This document shows, piece after piece, positions 9,063-17,778 of a stretch of 64,000 nt of DNA; the first letter of the stretch is position 1; each line of letters begins with the position of its first letter. Position numbers and translations under genes: made by a program. The notes under the pieces are model-generated. The model was not told the origin of the DNA. It saw nothing but the letters and a program-made list of their open reading frames with translations, and did no database searches. The DNA is from Streptomyces anulatus (lineage in GTDB: Bacteria; Actinomycetota; Actinomycetes; Streptomycetales; Streptomycetaceae). Location: NCBI RefSeq assembly GCF_000721175.1, contig NZ_JOEZ01000024.1:1-64000 (forward strand), read 5' to 3'.

Positions 9063-10004
9063 TCAGGCCTGCTCGGCGTTCGCGTCGGCGGCCGGGGCGT
9101 CGGCGGCCGGAGCCTCGACAGCGGCCTCGGCGACGGCCTCGGCCGGCGTCTGGGCGTCGGCCTCGGCGTCCTTCTCGGTCTCGACGGAGGACTGGACCTC
9201 GGCGGCAGCCGCGGTCTCGTCCTTCTTGTCGCCCTCGAGCAGGTCGCGCTCCCACTCGGCGAGGGGCTCGCCGGCGGCCTTCTCGCCCGGCTTCGAGTCA
9301 CCGGTGGCGGCACCGGAGCGGGCGATGAGGCCCTCGGCGACGGCGTCGGCGATCACGCGGGTGAGCAGGGTGACGGAGCGGATCGCGTCGTCGTTGCCCG
9401 GGATCTTGTAGTCGACCTCGTCGGGGTCGCAGTTGGTGTCGAGGATCGCGACGACCGGGATGTGGAGCTTGCGCGCCTCACCGACGGCGATGTGCTCCTT
9501 CTTGGTGTCGACGATCCAGACGGCGCTGGGCACCTTCTGCATCTCGCGGATACCACCGAGGGTCTTCTCCAGCTTGGCCTTCTCGCGCGAGAGGACCAGG
9601 AGCTCCTTCTTGGTGAGGCCGGAGGCGGCCACGTCCTCGAAGTCGATGAGCTCGAGCTCCTTCAGACGCTGAAGGCGCTTGTAGACGGTGGAGAAGTTGG
9701 TGAGCATGCCACCGAGCCAACGCTGGTTGACGTACGGCATGCCGACGCGCGTCGCCTGCTCGGCGATGGCCTCCTGGGCCTGCTTCTTCGTACCCACGAA
9801 CATGATGGAGCCGCCGTGGGCGACGGTCTCCTTGACGAACTCGTAGGCGCGGTCGATGTACGACAGCGACTGGAGCAGGTCGATGATGTAGATGCCGTTG
9901 CGCTCGGTGAAGATGAAGCGCTTCATCTTCGGGTTCCAGCGACGGGTCTGGTGACCGAAGTGGACGCCGCTTTCCAGCAGCTCCCGCATCGTGACGACGG
10001 CCAT
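9063..10004 (-). CDS. rpsB: 30S ribosomal protein S2
   Basis: Ribosomal protein S2 of 313 aa, needed for small-subunit assembly. The core begins [20 protein letters not shown] and includes the FVGTKKQAQ and [12 protein letters not shown] blocks. The last 75 residues or so are an Ala/Glu/Asp-rich, low-complexity acidic tail, which makes the protein longer than the roughly 240 residues of E. coli S2. First gene of the rpsB-tsf operon, with a 322-bp gap upstream. Confidence 0.97.
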   Translation of the reverse strand: MAVVTMRELLESGVHFGHQTRRWNPKMKRFIFTERNGIYIIDLLQSLSYIDRAYEFVKETVAHGGSIMFVGTKKQAQEAIAEQATRVGMPYVNQRWLGGMLTNFSTVYKRLQRLKELELIDFEDVAASGLTKKELLVLSREKAKLEKTLGGIREMQKVPSAVWIVDTKKEHIAVGEARKLHIPVVAILDTNCDPDEVDYKIPGNDDAIRSVTLLTRVIADAVAEGLIARSGAATGDSKPGEKAAGEPLAEWERDLLEGDKKDETAAAAEVQSSVETEKDAEADAQTPAEAVAEAAVEAPAADAPAADANAEQA

Positions 10005-10326
10005 GGCCGTACTCCTTGAGGTGCTCGGTTATCGCGACCGCAGGTTTGCGCTCGCGCCTGACGCCCCGACGCGCCGTGCCACGAGGGACCGAGGAGCGCG
10101 GCCACCTCCGAGAAGAGGGAGGTGGCGGGGCGTGCGAAGTCGACCCGGTGACCCGGATCGCCGTAAGAAGTGTACGGGACCGTCTGAGTGCCGGGTGACC
10201 GCGATGTCCACAACCAGGTGGCGGCGACGTCCACGGCCGTGTGGCCGCGATGTCCACAACCGGCGAGTAGTCCACAGGAACGGTCCGTGATCCCCGGAAT
10301 CCTGGCCTCCGGGACATCGTGGCAGC
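10005..10326. other. Divergent intergenic region upstream of rpsB and the M23-like gene
   Basis: No gene seen in this 322-bp gap. Next to rpsB is a 9-bp-stem hairpin at 10101-10126 (GCCACCTCC with GGAGGTGGC), which would lie in the rpsB leader and could be an autoregulatory element. The half near the M23 gene carries a regularly spaced set of TCCACA motifs, annotated separately. Promoters for both directions must lie here, but I could not pick convincing -35/-10 pairs. Confidence 0.6.
10205..10276 (+). repeat. Regularly spaced TCCACA (DnaA-box-like) repeats
   Basis: Four related motifs lie in 72 bp: TGTCCACA (10205), CGTCCACG (10228), TGTCCACA (10251) and AGTCCACA (10269). The first three are exactly 23 bp apart. 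Copies one and three share the longer unit CCGCGATGTCCACAACC. The core resembles the Streptomyces DnaA box TTGTCCACA, but none is a perfect match. A regulator-binding array for rpsB or the divergent gene is an equally good reading. Confidence 0.6.
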
Positions 10327-10989
10327 ATGCGCCATCAGCCCGGTCCACGCCGCTCCCCCGCCCTCCGCACCCTGCTCCTGTTGCTCCTGATGCCCCCGCT
10401 GCTCGCGCTGTGCGGGCAGCTCCCGGCCGGGAGGCCGGCGCCGGGCGGGGCCGTCGCCGTGCCGACCGGGGCCGTGGCGTCCTCACCGGGGCCGGGAGCG
10501 GACACCGATGCCGACGGTGGCGGCCGGAGCTGGCCGCTGGCGGGGAGACCCGCGGTGTTACGGGCCTGGGAGCCGCCCGCCGGTCCGTACGGGCCCGGCC
10601 ATCGCGGCGCGGACCTCGCGGCGGGGCCGGGCGCGCGGGTGCTGGCGGCCGCCGACGGCCGGGTGTCGTTCGCGGGGCGGGTGGCGGGGCGCGGGGTGCT
10701 GGCCATCAAGCTGGCCGGCAGCGGTTCGCCACCGCTGCGCACCACGTACGAACCGGTGCGGGCACTGGTCGAGGAGGGCGCGAGCGTGCGGGCCGGGCAG
10801 CCGGTCGGAGTGCTGGAGGAGGGGCCGTTCCACTGCGCGGAGGGCTGTCTGCACTGGGGGCTACGGCGCGGGGAGGATTATCTGGACCCACTCTCACTGC
10901 TGCCGCCCGCACTGCTGCGGAGGGGGCCCTCGCGGCTGCTGCCGGTGTTCGGAGTGCCGGAGCCGGACGCCGTCCGGGTCAGCCGCTGA
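10327..10989 (+). CDS. Secreted M23-family-like protein, probably degenerate
   Basis: Exported protein of 220 aa with a cationic N-terminus, a hydrophobic signal segment (residues 14-29) and a Pro/Gly-rich linker. Residues 85-190 resemble the LytM/M23 metallopeptidase fold, which cleaves peptidoglycan cross-links. The first zinc pair HRGAD (His92, Asp96) is present. In the HxH motif only His176 remains (CLHWG, Cys174 in place of the first His), and the middle histidine position is TYEPV. It may be a non-catalytic or atypical M23 domain. It overlaps the convergent TetR gene by 11 bp. Confidence 0.8.
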   Translation: MRHQPGPRRSPALRTLLLLLLMPPLLALCGQLPAGRPAPGGAVAVPTGAVASSPGPGADTDADGGGRSWPLAGRPAVLRAWEPPAGPYGPGHRGADLAAGPGARVLAAADGRVSFAGRVAGRGVLAIKLAGSGSPPLRTTYEPVRALVEEGASVRAGQPVGVLEEGPFHCAEGCLHWGLRRGEDYLDPLSLLPPALLRRGPSRLLPVFGVPEPDAVRVSR

Positions 10990-11560
10990 CACCGCGCAGG
11001 ACCATCGCGACGACGGTGTCCGCGATGACGCCCGGCTCCTCCGCGACGCCCAGTTCGATACGGCGCACGGCGGCGTCGACCGAACCCTGCAGGAGCATGG
11101 CGGCCAGCCTCGGCTGCGTGTTGCCGAGGTCGCCCAGCGCTTCGACGATCATGGCGATCAGCCCGCCGTGCGCGGCCCGGATCTTCTCCCGGGCGCCGGC
11201 GTCCAGCTCGCTCGCGGAGATCGCGACGACCGCGCGGTGGCGGCGGTCCCCGACGAGGTCGAGCTGCCGGCGGACATACGCCTCGATCTTCGCCTCGGGC
11301 GTCTCGGCGCGCTGCATGGCGTTCTCGACCTCGGCCGCCCAGACGGGGAAGTCGACGGCGCACAGCTCCTCGACGACGGCGGCACGGGAGCGGAAGTACT
11401 CGTACACGGAGGACCGGGCGAGGCCCGTGCGCTCGGCGAGTGCGGGGAAGGTCAACGCCTCCGTACCGCCCTCGGACAGCAGGGAGCGCGCGGCGTCCAG
11501 GAGGGCGCCGCGCTGCATGGTCCGGTGCTCGGCCACGGAGGCCGCTCGAATCCTGGGCAC
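10979..11560 (-). CDS. TetR-family transcriptional regulator
   Basis: Regulator of 193 aa. The N-terminal helix-turn-helix spans about residues 20-65 (LLDAARSLLSEGG, then LAERTGLARSSVYEYFRS), typical of TetR. The rest is a helical ligand and dimer domain with no recognisable ligand signature. It lies just downstream of whiG on the same strand and meets the M23-like gene tail to tail. Its target is unknown; autoregulation is possible. Confidence 0.9.
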   Translation of the reverse strand: MPRIRAASVAEHRTMQRGALLDAARSLLSEGGTEALTFPALAERTGLARSSVYEYFRSRAAVVEELCAVDFPVWAAEVENAMQRAETPEAKIEAYVRRQLDLVGDRRHRAVVAISASELDAGAREKIRAAHGGLIAMIVEALGDLGNTQPRLAAMLLQGSVDAAVRRIELGVAEEPGVIADTVVAMVLRGVSG

Positions 11561-11641
11561 CCGTCCACTCTACGGCGGCGGACGTGCGAGGGAAGGGTAC
11601 GGCCGCCGACCGGATGGCCGGAGAGGGCCGGAAAGAGGACG

Positions 11642-12478
11642 TCAGCGGCCCGCGTCGGCCAGCTTTGCCCGGAGCTGCAGGACGGACTTGGTGTGGATCT
11701 GGCTGACCCGGCTCTCGGTCACCCCGAGGACGTTGCCGATCTCCGCGAGGGTGAGGCCCTCGTAGTAGTAGAGGGTCACCACGGTCTTCTCGCGGTCAGG
11801 GAGGGTGTTGATGGCCCGCGCGAGCAGTCTTCTCAGCTCGCGGTCCTCGGCGACCTCCACCGGATTGTCGGCGGCGGTGTCCTCCAGGGTGTCCATCAGG
11901 CTCAGCCGGTCGCCGCCCTCGCCGCCGACGTGCAGCAACTCCTCCAGGGCGACCACGTTCGCCAGCGACAACTGGCTGAAAACAGCGTGCAGTTCCTCCA
12001 GCGCAATGCCCATCTCCGAGGCGACCTCGGCCTCCGACGGCGTACGCCGGAACCGTGCCTCCAGCGTGGCGTACGCGCGCTCCACGTTCCGCGCCTTCTG
12101 TCGCACGGACCGCGGGATCCAGTCCAGGGCCCGGAGTTCGTCGATCATCGCGCCGCGGATGCGGGTGATCGCGTACGTCTCGAACTTGATGGCCCGTTCG
12201 ATGTCGAACTTCTCGATGGCGTCGATGAGTCCGAAGACCCCGGAGGAGACGAAGTCGGCCTGCTCGACGTTGGACGGCAGCCCCACGCTCACCCTGCCCG
12301 CGACGTACTTCACGAGCGGCGAGTAGTGCAGGATCAGCTGCTCCCGCAGCCGCTCGTCGCCCGTGGTCTTGTAGGAGCGCCACAACTCGTCGAGGGAGGA
12401 GGGGGCGGGAGGGCGCACAGTGCCACGCGCAACCGGTGGTACTGCCGCGCGGTCAGACCCGGAGGTGTGCTGGGGCAT
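11642..12478 (-). CDS. whiG: RNA polymerase sigma factor WhiG (sporulation, FliA type)
   Basis: Sigma-70 family factor of 278 aa that commits Streptomyces aerial hyphae to sporulation. In S. coelicolor it drives whiH and whiI and is held by the anti-sigma factor RsiG. The N-terminus [12 protein letters not shown] and the blocks [20 protein letters not shown] (region 2) and [20 protein letters not shown] (region 4) are close to the S. coelicolor protein as I recall it. The ATG at 12478 was chosen over a longer reading to 12619 because it gives this N-terminus. The 254 bp upstream, to the dprA stop, holds no gene. Confidence 0.96.
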   Translation of the reverse strand: MPQHTSGSDRAAVPPVARGTVRPPAPSSLDELWRSYKTTGDERLREQLILHYSPLVKYVAGRVSVGLPSNVEQADFVSSGVFGLIDAIEKFDIERAIKFETYAITRIRGAMIDELRALDWIPRSVRQKARNVERAYATLEARFRRTPSEAEVASEMGIALEELHAVFSQLSLANVVALEELLHVGGEGGDRLSLMDTLEDTAADNPVEVAEDRELRRLLARAINTLPDREKTVVTLYYYEGLTLAEIGNVLGVTESRVSQIHTKSVLQLRAKLADAGR

Positions 12479-12732
12479 GTGGTGCCTTGAGCCGTTCTGC
12501 CGTGAAGTGCTGGGGGACTTTTGTCTGGGGCGGAATCCTTGTGAGCGTAGCGTGACTGCGGCGTCGCAGTCCGCGCAGGACGGGAGATCCAGGCCGCGTG
12601 ATCGCGTGTCGCCGTTCACGCTGTCCGAGCCCGCCGGAGGTCGGGGCCACCGCCGTGGGCGCGGGTCCCGGACAGGTCACCGATCGATCGTGCGAGGTCA
12701 TCGGCCTTACCTTTTCACCCGAATGCTCCAGG

Positions 12733-13977
12733 TCAAGTACCGCCTCGCCGCGCGTTGTCGTTGCGTGCCGGAGGAAGCGCCAACCGCCAGCCGTCGCCTT
12801 CGCGTTCGACGAACCCCAGTGAGTGCAGTTCGTACAGTCGGCCGAGCGTTTCGTCGGCCGACGTCCCCGCGGTGCGGGCGAGGTCACGGGGGTGGGTGAC
12901 GCCGTGGTACGGGAGCGCTTCGAGGACCCTCGCGGTGACCGCGTCCAGCTGGTCCCTGGGCAGCACCGGGCCGCGGCGGACCGGCGGGAGGTCGCCGATG
13001 TCCCCGACCAGCTCGACGACTTCGTCGGCGTCGGTGACGAGCACACCCTCACCGCGCAACAGCTCGTGGACCCCTGCCGACAGCCCGCTGGTGGCGGGTC
13101 CGGGCACCCCCATCGTGAAGCGGCCGAGCCGTTGCGCCTGGCGGGCGGTGACCAGCGAGCCGCTGCGGTATTCGGCCTCGACCACGACCGTTCCCCTGGT
13201 CAGTGCGGCGATGACGCGGTTGCGCAGGATGAATCTGCTGCGGGTGGGGTGGGAGGACGGCGGCAACTCGGCGACGAGGAGTCCCTGTTGTGTCAGCCGC
13301 CCGAGCAGCTCGGCGTGCCCGCGCGGGTAGGCGACGTCGACACCGCAGGCCAGCACCGCCGTCGTCGCTCCGCCCGCGGCCAGCGCGCCGCGGTGGGCGG
13401 CCCCGTCCACCCCGAACGCCGCCCCCGAGACCACCACCCAGCCGCGCTCCGCGAGCCCGGAGCAGAGGGTCGCCGCCATGTGTGCCCCGTACGGGGTGCA
13501 GGCCCTCGCGCCGACCACCGCGACCGAGCGCAGGGACCACAGCCGCAGGTCGGGCCGCCCCCGCACCCAGAGCCCGACGGGCCGCGCGTCGCCCAGGTCG
13601 TCCAGCTGGCTCGGCCACTCCCGGTCCCCCGGGCAGACGAAGCGCCCGCCCACCGCGGCGACCGCGGCCAGGTCCCGCCCCGGCTCCGCGGCGGCCGCAC
13701 GCAGCCGGTAGCCCTCGAGCCGTGCGGCGGTCATCCCCGGCAGCTTCGCGGCGGACCCGTCCTCGGCGGTGAGCCTCCGCATGAGTTCGACCGGCCCGGT
13801 CCGCCGGAGCCAACGCCCGGCCCGCTCGTCCCCCGGCTCGAACACCCGCGTCAACGCGGCTCTGGCTTCCCGCTCCCGGTCCCGACTCCCGTCCTGGTCG
13901 CCGTTGCGGTCCTCGACCCAGTCGCCATCCGGGTCAGTTCCCGGCCCGTGCCGCCGGTCCCCCGTCAGCCCGGTCAC
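12733..13977 (-). CDS. dprA: DNA-processing protein DprA/Smf
   Basis: Rossmann-fold protein of 414 aa that loads RecA on single-stranded DNA during natural transformation; its role in non-transformable Streptomyces is unclear. The core holds the family motifs ACTPYGAHMA, VSGAAFGVDGAAHRGAL, AVLACGVDVAYPRGH and FILRNRVIAAL. A C-terminal winged-helix-like segment ends the protein. The GTG at 13977 overlaps the stop of the ComM-like gene (GTGA), which argues for coupling. The first 40 residues or so are Asp/Arg-rich and variable. Confidence 0.93.
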   Translation of the reverse strand: MTGLTGDRRHGPGTDPDGDWVEDRNGDQDGSRDREREARAALTRVFEPGDERAGRWLRRTGPVELMRRLTAEDGSAAKLPGMTAARLEGYRLRAAAAEPGRDLAAVAAVGGRFVCPGDREWPSQLDDLGDARPVGLWVRGRPDLRLWSLRSVAVVGARACTPYGAHMAATLCSGLAERGWVVVSGAAFGVDGAAHRGALAAGGATTAVLACGVDVAYPRGHAELLGRLTQQGLLVAELPPSSHPTRSRFILRNRVIAALTRGTVVVEAEYRSGSLVTARQAQRLGRFTMGVPGPATSGLSAGVHELLRGEGVLVTDADEVVELVGDIGDLPPVRRGPVLPRDQLDAVTARVLEALPYHGVTHPRDLARTAGTSADETLGRLYELHSLGFVEREGDGWRLALPPARNDNARRGGT

Positions 13978-15593
13978 CGCTCTCCCGCCCCCATCGGCAC
14001 CCCGCGCTGGATCCCCGTCCGCAGCTCCAGGGCCACCATCACGTCGGAGGCGTCCGGGCGGTCGGCGCCCCGTAGGTCCGCCACGGTCCACGCCACCCGC
14101 AGCACCCGGTCCAGGCCCCGGGCCGTGAGCATCCCGCGTTCCAGGTCCCGCTCCGCCGCCGCCAGCGCCCCCGGGGCCGCGAGCAGCCGGGTCCGCAGCT
14201 CATGGCCGGGCACCTCGCTGTTCGTGGTCCACGGGGTGCCGGCCAGCCGCTCGGCCGCCCGCGCCCTGGCGTCCCGTACCCGCGCGGCGACGACGGCCGT
14301 CGACTCACCCCGGCTGCCCTGCCCCAGGAGGTCCGCGCGGTCGACCGGCTCCACCTCGACCCGGAGGTCCACCCGGTCGAGCAGGGGCCCGGACAGGCGC
14401 GCCTGATAGCGGCGGACCACCGAGGGCGGGCACTCGCAGCCCGCGCCGGTGAGCGAGTGCCGCCCGCAGGGGCATGGATTGGCGGCCAGCACCATCAGGA
14501 ACCGGGCGGGCAGCCGCACCACCCCCGCCGCCCGCGCGACCACCACGTGTCCGGACTCCAGCGGCTGGCGCAGCGCGTCCAGCGCCTTCGCCGAGAACTC
14601 CGGGGCCTCGTCCAGGAAGAGCACCCCGCGGTGGGCCAGGGACACCGCTCCGGGCCGCGGCATCCCGTTGCCCCCGCCGACCAGGGACTGCATGGTCGCC
14701 GAGTGGTGCGGGGCGCAGTAGGGCGCCCGGGAGACGAGCGGTTCACCCGGGGGGAGGATGCCCGCCACGGAGTGGACCGCCGTCACTTCGAGGGATTCCT
14801 GCCGGGTCAGCGGCGGCAGGACCGCCGACAGCCGCTCGGCCAGCATGGTCTTGCCCGCGCCCGGCGGACCCGAGAACAGCAGATGGTGTCCTCCGGCCGC
14901 GGCCACCTCCAGGGCCTGGCGCGGGCGCGGCTGCCCCGCGACGTCCACCAGGTCCGGGCGGTGTCCGTCGCCCCGCGCGGCCGGGGCGAGCCCGGTGCCG
15001 AGGCCCGTGCCGGGGATCATGAGGCCGGCCAGTATGGCGTCGGGGCGTCCCTGCCCGCCGACGGGCTCATCGGGCACCGGTTCGTCGCACAGGAAGGCGA
15101 TGAGCTGGCGCAGGCTCCGGACGCCGAGGACGGAGACCCCCGGCACCAGGGCCGCCTCCCCGGCCGTCTGCTCGGGGACGACGACCTGCTCGTACCCCGC
15201 TTCGGCCGCCGCGAGGACGGCGGGCAGCACGCCCCGTACCGGGCGCACCCGGCCGTCCAGACCCAGTTCGCCGATCATCACGACATCGGCGATCGTTGCG
15301 GGGTCGATCCGCTCCGCCGCCCCGAGGACCGCACAGGCGACGGCGAGATCGAAGCCCGAGCCGCTCTTCGGCACGGAGGCCGGTGAGAGCCCGACCGTGA
15401 GCTTCTTCTGCGGCCACTCGGCCCCGGAATTGACCACGGCGGCCCGCACCCGGTCCCGGCTCTCGACCAGGCTCTTGTCCGGCAGTCCGACCAGGGTGAA
15501 GGCCGCCACCCCCGGCTCCAGGTCCGCCTGGACCTCCACCACCACGCCCTCCACGCCGACCAGCGCCACGGAACAGGCTCGCGCGAAGCCCAT
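13974..15593 (-). CDS. YifB/ComM-family Mg chelatase-like AAA+ ATPase
   Basis: Cytosolic AAA+ protein of 539 aa. The N-terminal Lon-like domain (LVGLPDKSLVESRDRVRAA) is followed by Walker A (GPPGAGKTMLAERL), Walker B (LFLDEAPEFS) and a C-terminal Mg-chelatase domain with a cysteine cluster (CPCGRHSLTGAGCECPP). ComM in other bacteria is a branch-migration helicase for transformation. Its start overlaps the YraN stop and its stop overlaps dprA, so yraN-comM-dprA form a tight operon. Confidence 0.93.
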   Translation of the reverse strand: MGFARACSVALVGVEGVVVEVQADLEPGVAAFTLVGLPDKSLVESRDRVRAAVVNSGAEWPQKKLTVGLSPASVPKSGSGFDLAVACAVLGAAERIDPATIADVVMIGELGLDGRVRPVRGVLPAVLAAAEAGYEQVVVPEQTAGEAALVPGVSVLGVRSLRQLIAFLCDEPVPDEPVGGQGRPDAILAGLMIPGTGLGTGLAPAARGDGHRPDLVDVAGQPRPRQALEVAAAGGHHLLFSGPPGAGKTMLAERLSAVLPPLTRQESLEVTAVHSVAGILPPGEPLVSRAPYCAPHHSATMQSLVGGGNGMPRPGAVSLAHRGVLFLDEAPEFSAKALDALRQPLESGHVVVARAAGVVRLPARFLMVLAANPCPCGRHSLTGAGCECPPSVVRRYQARLSGPLLDRVDLRVEVEPVDRADLLGQGSRGESTAVVAARVRDARARAAERLAGTPWTTNSEVPGHELRTRLLAAPGALAAAERDLERGMLTARGLDRVLRVAWTVADLRGADRPDASDVMVALELRTGIQRGVPMGAGER

Positions 15594-15952
15594 CAGGACA
15601 CCCCCCGGGCGTGCTCGGTGACCGGGGCTCCGCGCCGGGGCACGGTCACCCCGATCAGGTCGATGCGGACCCCGCCGGGCGGTGGCCCGCCGTGCCGGTC
15701 GAGCCAGATCTCGGCGAGCCGTCGCAGCCGGTCCGCCTTGACCGGGCCGACCGCCGCCATGGGGTGTTCGAACTCATGTGACCTGCGCGTCTTCACCTCG
15801 CAGAAGACGAGGGCGTCGCCGTCCCTGGCCACGATGTCGATCTCTCCGGCGCGGCAGCGCCAGTTGCGCTCGACCACCGCCATCCCGGCTTCGGCCAGCA
15901 GTCGCGCCGCCAGATCCTCGCCGTACCGCCCGAGTGCCCCCCGTGCGTTCAT
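15593..15952 (-). CDS. YraN-family (UPF0102) putative endonuclease-fold protein
   Basis: Small protein of 119 aa with a restriction-endonuclease-like fold. The sequence G-R-Y-G-E-D near the start, then [21 protein letters not shown], carries the E-x(n)-D-x(n)-ExK pattern of PD-(D/E)XK nucleases. Function is not established in the family. The ATG at 15952 gives the usual length. Its stop shares one base with the ComM-like start. Confidence 0.9.
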   Translation of the reverse strand: MNARGALGRYGEDLAARLLAEAGMAVVERNWRCRAGEIDIVARDGDALVFCEVKTRRSHEFEHPMAAVGPVKADRLRRLAEIWLDRHGGPPPGGVRIDLIGVTVPRRGAPVTEHARGVS

Positions 15953-16113
15953 ATCGGCACCACCTCCGGCACCGACTCTGACCCGGCCCGCCCGAAGATG
16001 TGGATCTTGGTGGACAACTCCGCGGATGTGGAAAACCCGGCCACCCACACGGGTGACCGGGTCGCTCACTGCAACGCGCGGATCGGCGGTCCGGCGCCGG
16101 GGGCCGCGCGGGG

Positions 16114-16422
16114 TCAGCCTCCCGGAAGTTCCAGATCGCTCTTGTTGAGCTCTTCGATGTTGACGTCCTTGAAGGTCAGCACGCGGACCTGCTTGACGAA
16201 CCTCGCGGGCCGGTACATGTCCCAGACCCAGGCGTCCGCCATGGACACCTCGAAGAAAACCTCGCCCTGGACGGAGTGCACCTGCATCTCGTAGTCGTTG
16301 GTGAGGTAGAAGCGCCGTTCGGTCTCGATCACATATTTGAACAGACCGACGACATCGCGGTACTCCCGGTAGAGCTTCAGCTCCATCTCGGTCTCGTACT
16401 TCTCGAGGTCCTCGGCGCTCAT
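16114..16422 (-). CDS. DUF2469 family protein
   Basis: Highly conserved actinobacterial protein of 102 aa with no known function. The sequence starts [20 protein letters not shown] and is rich in aromatic residues ([21 protein letters not shown]). No signal peptide or membrane segment. It sits between the NUDIX gene and yraN on the same strand, a constant neighbourhood in Streptomyces. It is probably cytosolic. Confidence 0.92.
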   Translation of the reverse strand: MSAEDLEKYETEMELKLYREYRDVVGLFKYVIETERRFYLTNDYEMQVHSVQGEVFFEVSMADAWVWDMYRPARFVKQVRVLTFKDVNIEELNKSDLELPGG

Positions 16423-16487
16423 GGCATGTTTCCCCTTCAGCCGTGCGTGTCCCCCATTGTGCGTCAGCCTCCGGCGCCCCTGGACGA

Positions 16488-16976
16488 TTAGACGATTTCG
16501 GGGGCCAGAACCAGCGGATCACGCGGGGGACCCTCGTCGAGAAGCGTGCGCAGCAGCTCGGCGAGTCTGGTCGGGTACACCGTCTCACGCGTCGCGAGCA
16601 GTTCGGCGGAAGTCCACCACCTCAGACCGGCGACGCTGCGCAGCTCCAGGTCGGTGAGGCCCTGCGGGGCGGTGGCGGTCTGTGCCGTACGGGCCAGGAA
16701 GTACCACTCGTCCTGGTCCCAGCGCCGTCCGTCGAACGGGAACGAACAGATCCGGGTCCAGAGCAGCGGGCCCAGCTCGATGTCGGTGATCCCGGTCTCC
16801 TCGGCGAGCTCGCGGCGGGCCGCCTGCTCCCGGGTCTCATCGCCTTCGAGGCCGCCGCCCGGGGTGAACCACCAGGTCTCGGCCGGGTCGTCCGGCTCGT
16901 GGCCGTGCAGCAGCAGAACACGGTCGTCGGGGTCCAGGAGGATCACCCGGGCGACCTGGCGTGCCCCGGAGGTCAC
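16488..16976 (-). CDS. NUDIX hydrolase
   Basis: Hydrolase of 162 aa for nucleoside-diphosphate-linked substrates. The Nudix box is complete: [20 protein letters not shown] followed by TG, matching Gx5Ex7REUxEExGU. Tryptophan-rich flanks ([16 protein letters not shown]) are typical of the ADP-ribose or MutT-like subgroup, but the substrate cannot be read from sequence. The GTG at 16976 overlaps the sipZ stop (GTGA), so it is translated with sipZ. Confidence 0.9.
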   Translation of the reverse strand: MTSGARQVARVILLDPDDRVLLLHGHEPDDPAETWWFTPGGGLEGDETREQAARRELAEETGITDIELGPLLWTRICSFPFDGRRWDQDEWYFLARTAQTATAPQGLTDLELRSVAGLRWWTSAELLATRETVYPTRLAELLRTLLDEGPPRDPLVLAPEIV

Positions 16977-17728
16977 CGGACCCCTCCGGCGACCGTCCTG
17001 CGGCGGGCGAGGCGCGCCGCCACGGGCCCGGACACCGCTCCGCCGAGGATCAGCACGACGCCCACCAGGATCGCGCCCAGCTGGAGCGGCAGCGGCCCGG
17101 CGGCGGACACCCCGCCGGGCAGCGCGGCGAACGAGGCGGGCCGGTCGATCATGCCGTTCATCGGCCAGGCCACCGCGTCCACCCGGGCCTGCACGGCGCT
17201 CAGCGGTACGGAGCCACCGCCGGCGTCCTGGAGGTGGACCCGGGAATCCAGGGAGGTGGCCCGTTCGTCGCCGAGCAGGAAGATCTGGCCCTTGGGCACG
17301 GTGGCGGAGAAGTCCTGGGGCGAGGCGGGCTCCTCCTTGCCCGGGGCGGCGATGCTCCGGTCGAGGTAGGGCTCGTCGACGGGGGTCCCGTTGACGGTGA
17401 GCCGCCCTTCCTTGCCGCAGCAGGCCACCTTGTCGCCGCCGATCCCGACGACGCGCTTCACCATGGGGACGGCACCCCAGGTCTGGTCGGTGAAGACCAC
17501 CACGTCACCGCGCCGGACGTCGGTGCCGTCTATCCGCTCGGCGAGCACCCGGTCACCGGGGTTCACCGTCGGGGCCATGGAGTCGGTCGGGACGGTGTAC
17601 GGCTGGTAGACCACCGCCGCCCAGACGAAACCGCCGAGGAAGAGCACGCAGCCGACGGCCACGGCCAAGCCCGACACCATGGCGCCGAGCCGGCCGTGGT
17701 CGTCTTCCTTGCGTCCTGTACCGCTCAT
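16973..17728 (-). CDS. sipZ: Type I signal peptidase (SipZ-like)
   Basis: Membrane-bound serine protease of 251 aa that removes Sec/Tat signal peptides outside the membrane. One N-terminal membrane anchor (residues 17-38) precedes the catalytic Ser in VPTDSMAPTV. The catalytic Lys lies in MVKRVVGIGGD, and box E is GDERATSLDSR. A C-terminal hydrophobic segment suggests a second anchor. In S. lividans, sipZ heads a separate operon with downstream unrelated genes, and the arrangement here (sipZ, NUDIX, DUF2469) fits. Confidence 0.93.
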   Translation of the reverse strand: MSGTGRKEDDHGRLGAMVSGLAVAVGCVLFLGGFVWAAVVYQPYTVPTDSMAPTVNPGDRVLAERIDGTDVRRGDVVVFTDQTWGAVPMVKRVVGIGGDKVACCGKEGRLTVNGTPVDEPYLDRSIAAPGKEEPASPQDFSATVPKGQIFLLGDERATSLDSRVHLQDAGGGSVPLSAVQARVDAVAWPMNGMIDRPASFAALPGGVSAAGPLPLQLGAILVGVVLILGGAVSGPVAARLARRRTVAGGVR

Positions 17729-17778
17729 CCCAGCGCTCCCCCGTCGGAGATCGACAATCGCTGATCCGAGTCGGCACC

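Noticed and set aside
15998..16070. GTGGACAACT / GTGGAAAACC repeats near yraN as DnaA boxes
   Set aside because: Matches are weak, not regularly spaced, and few.
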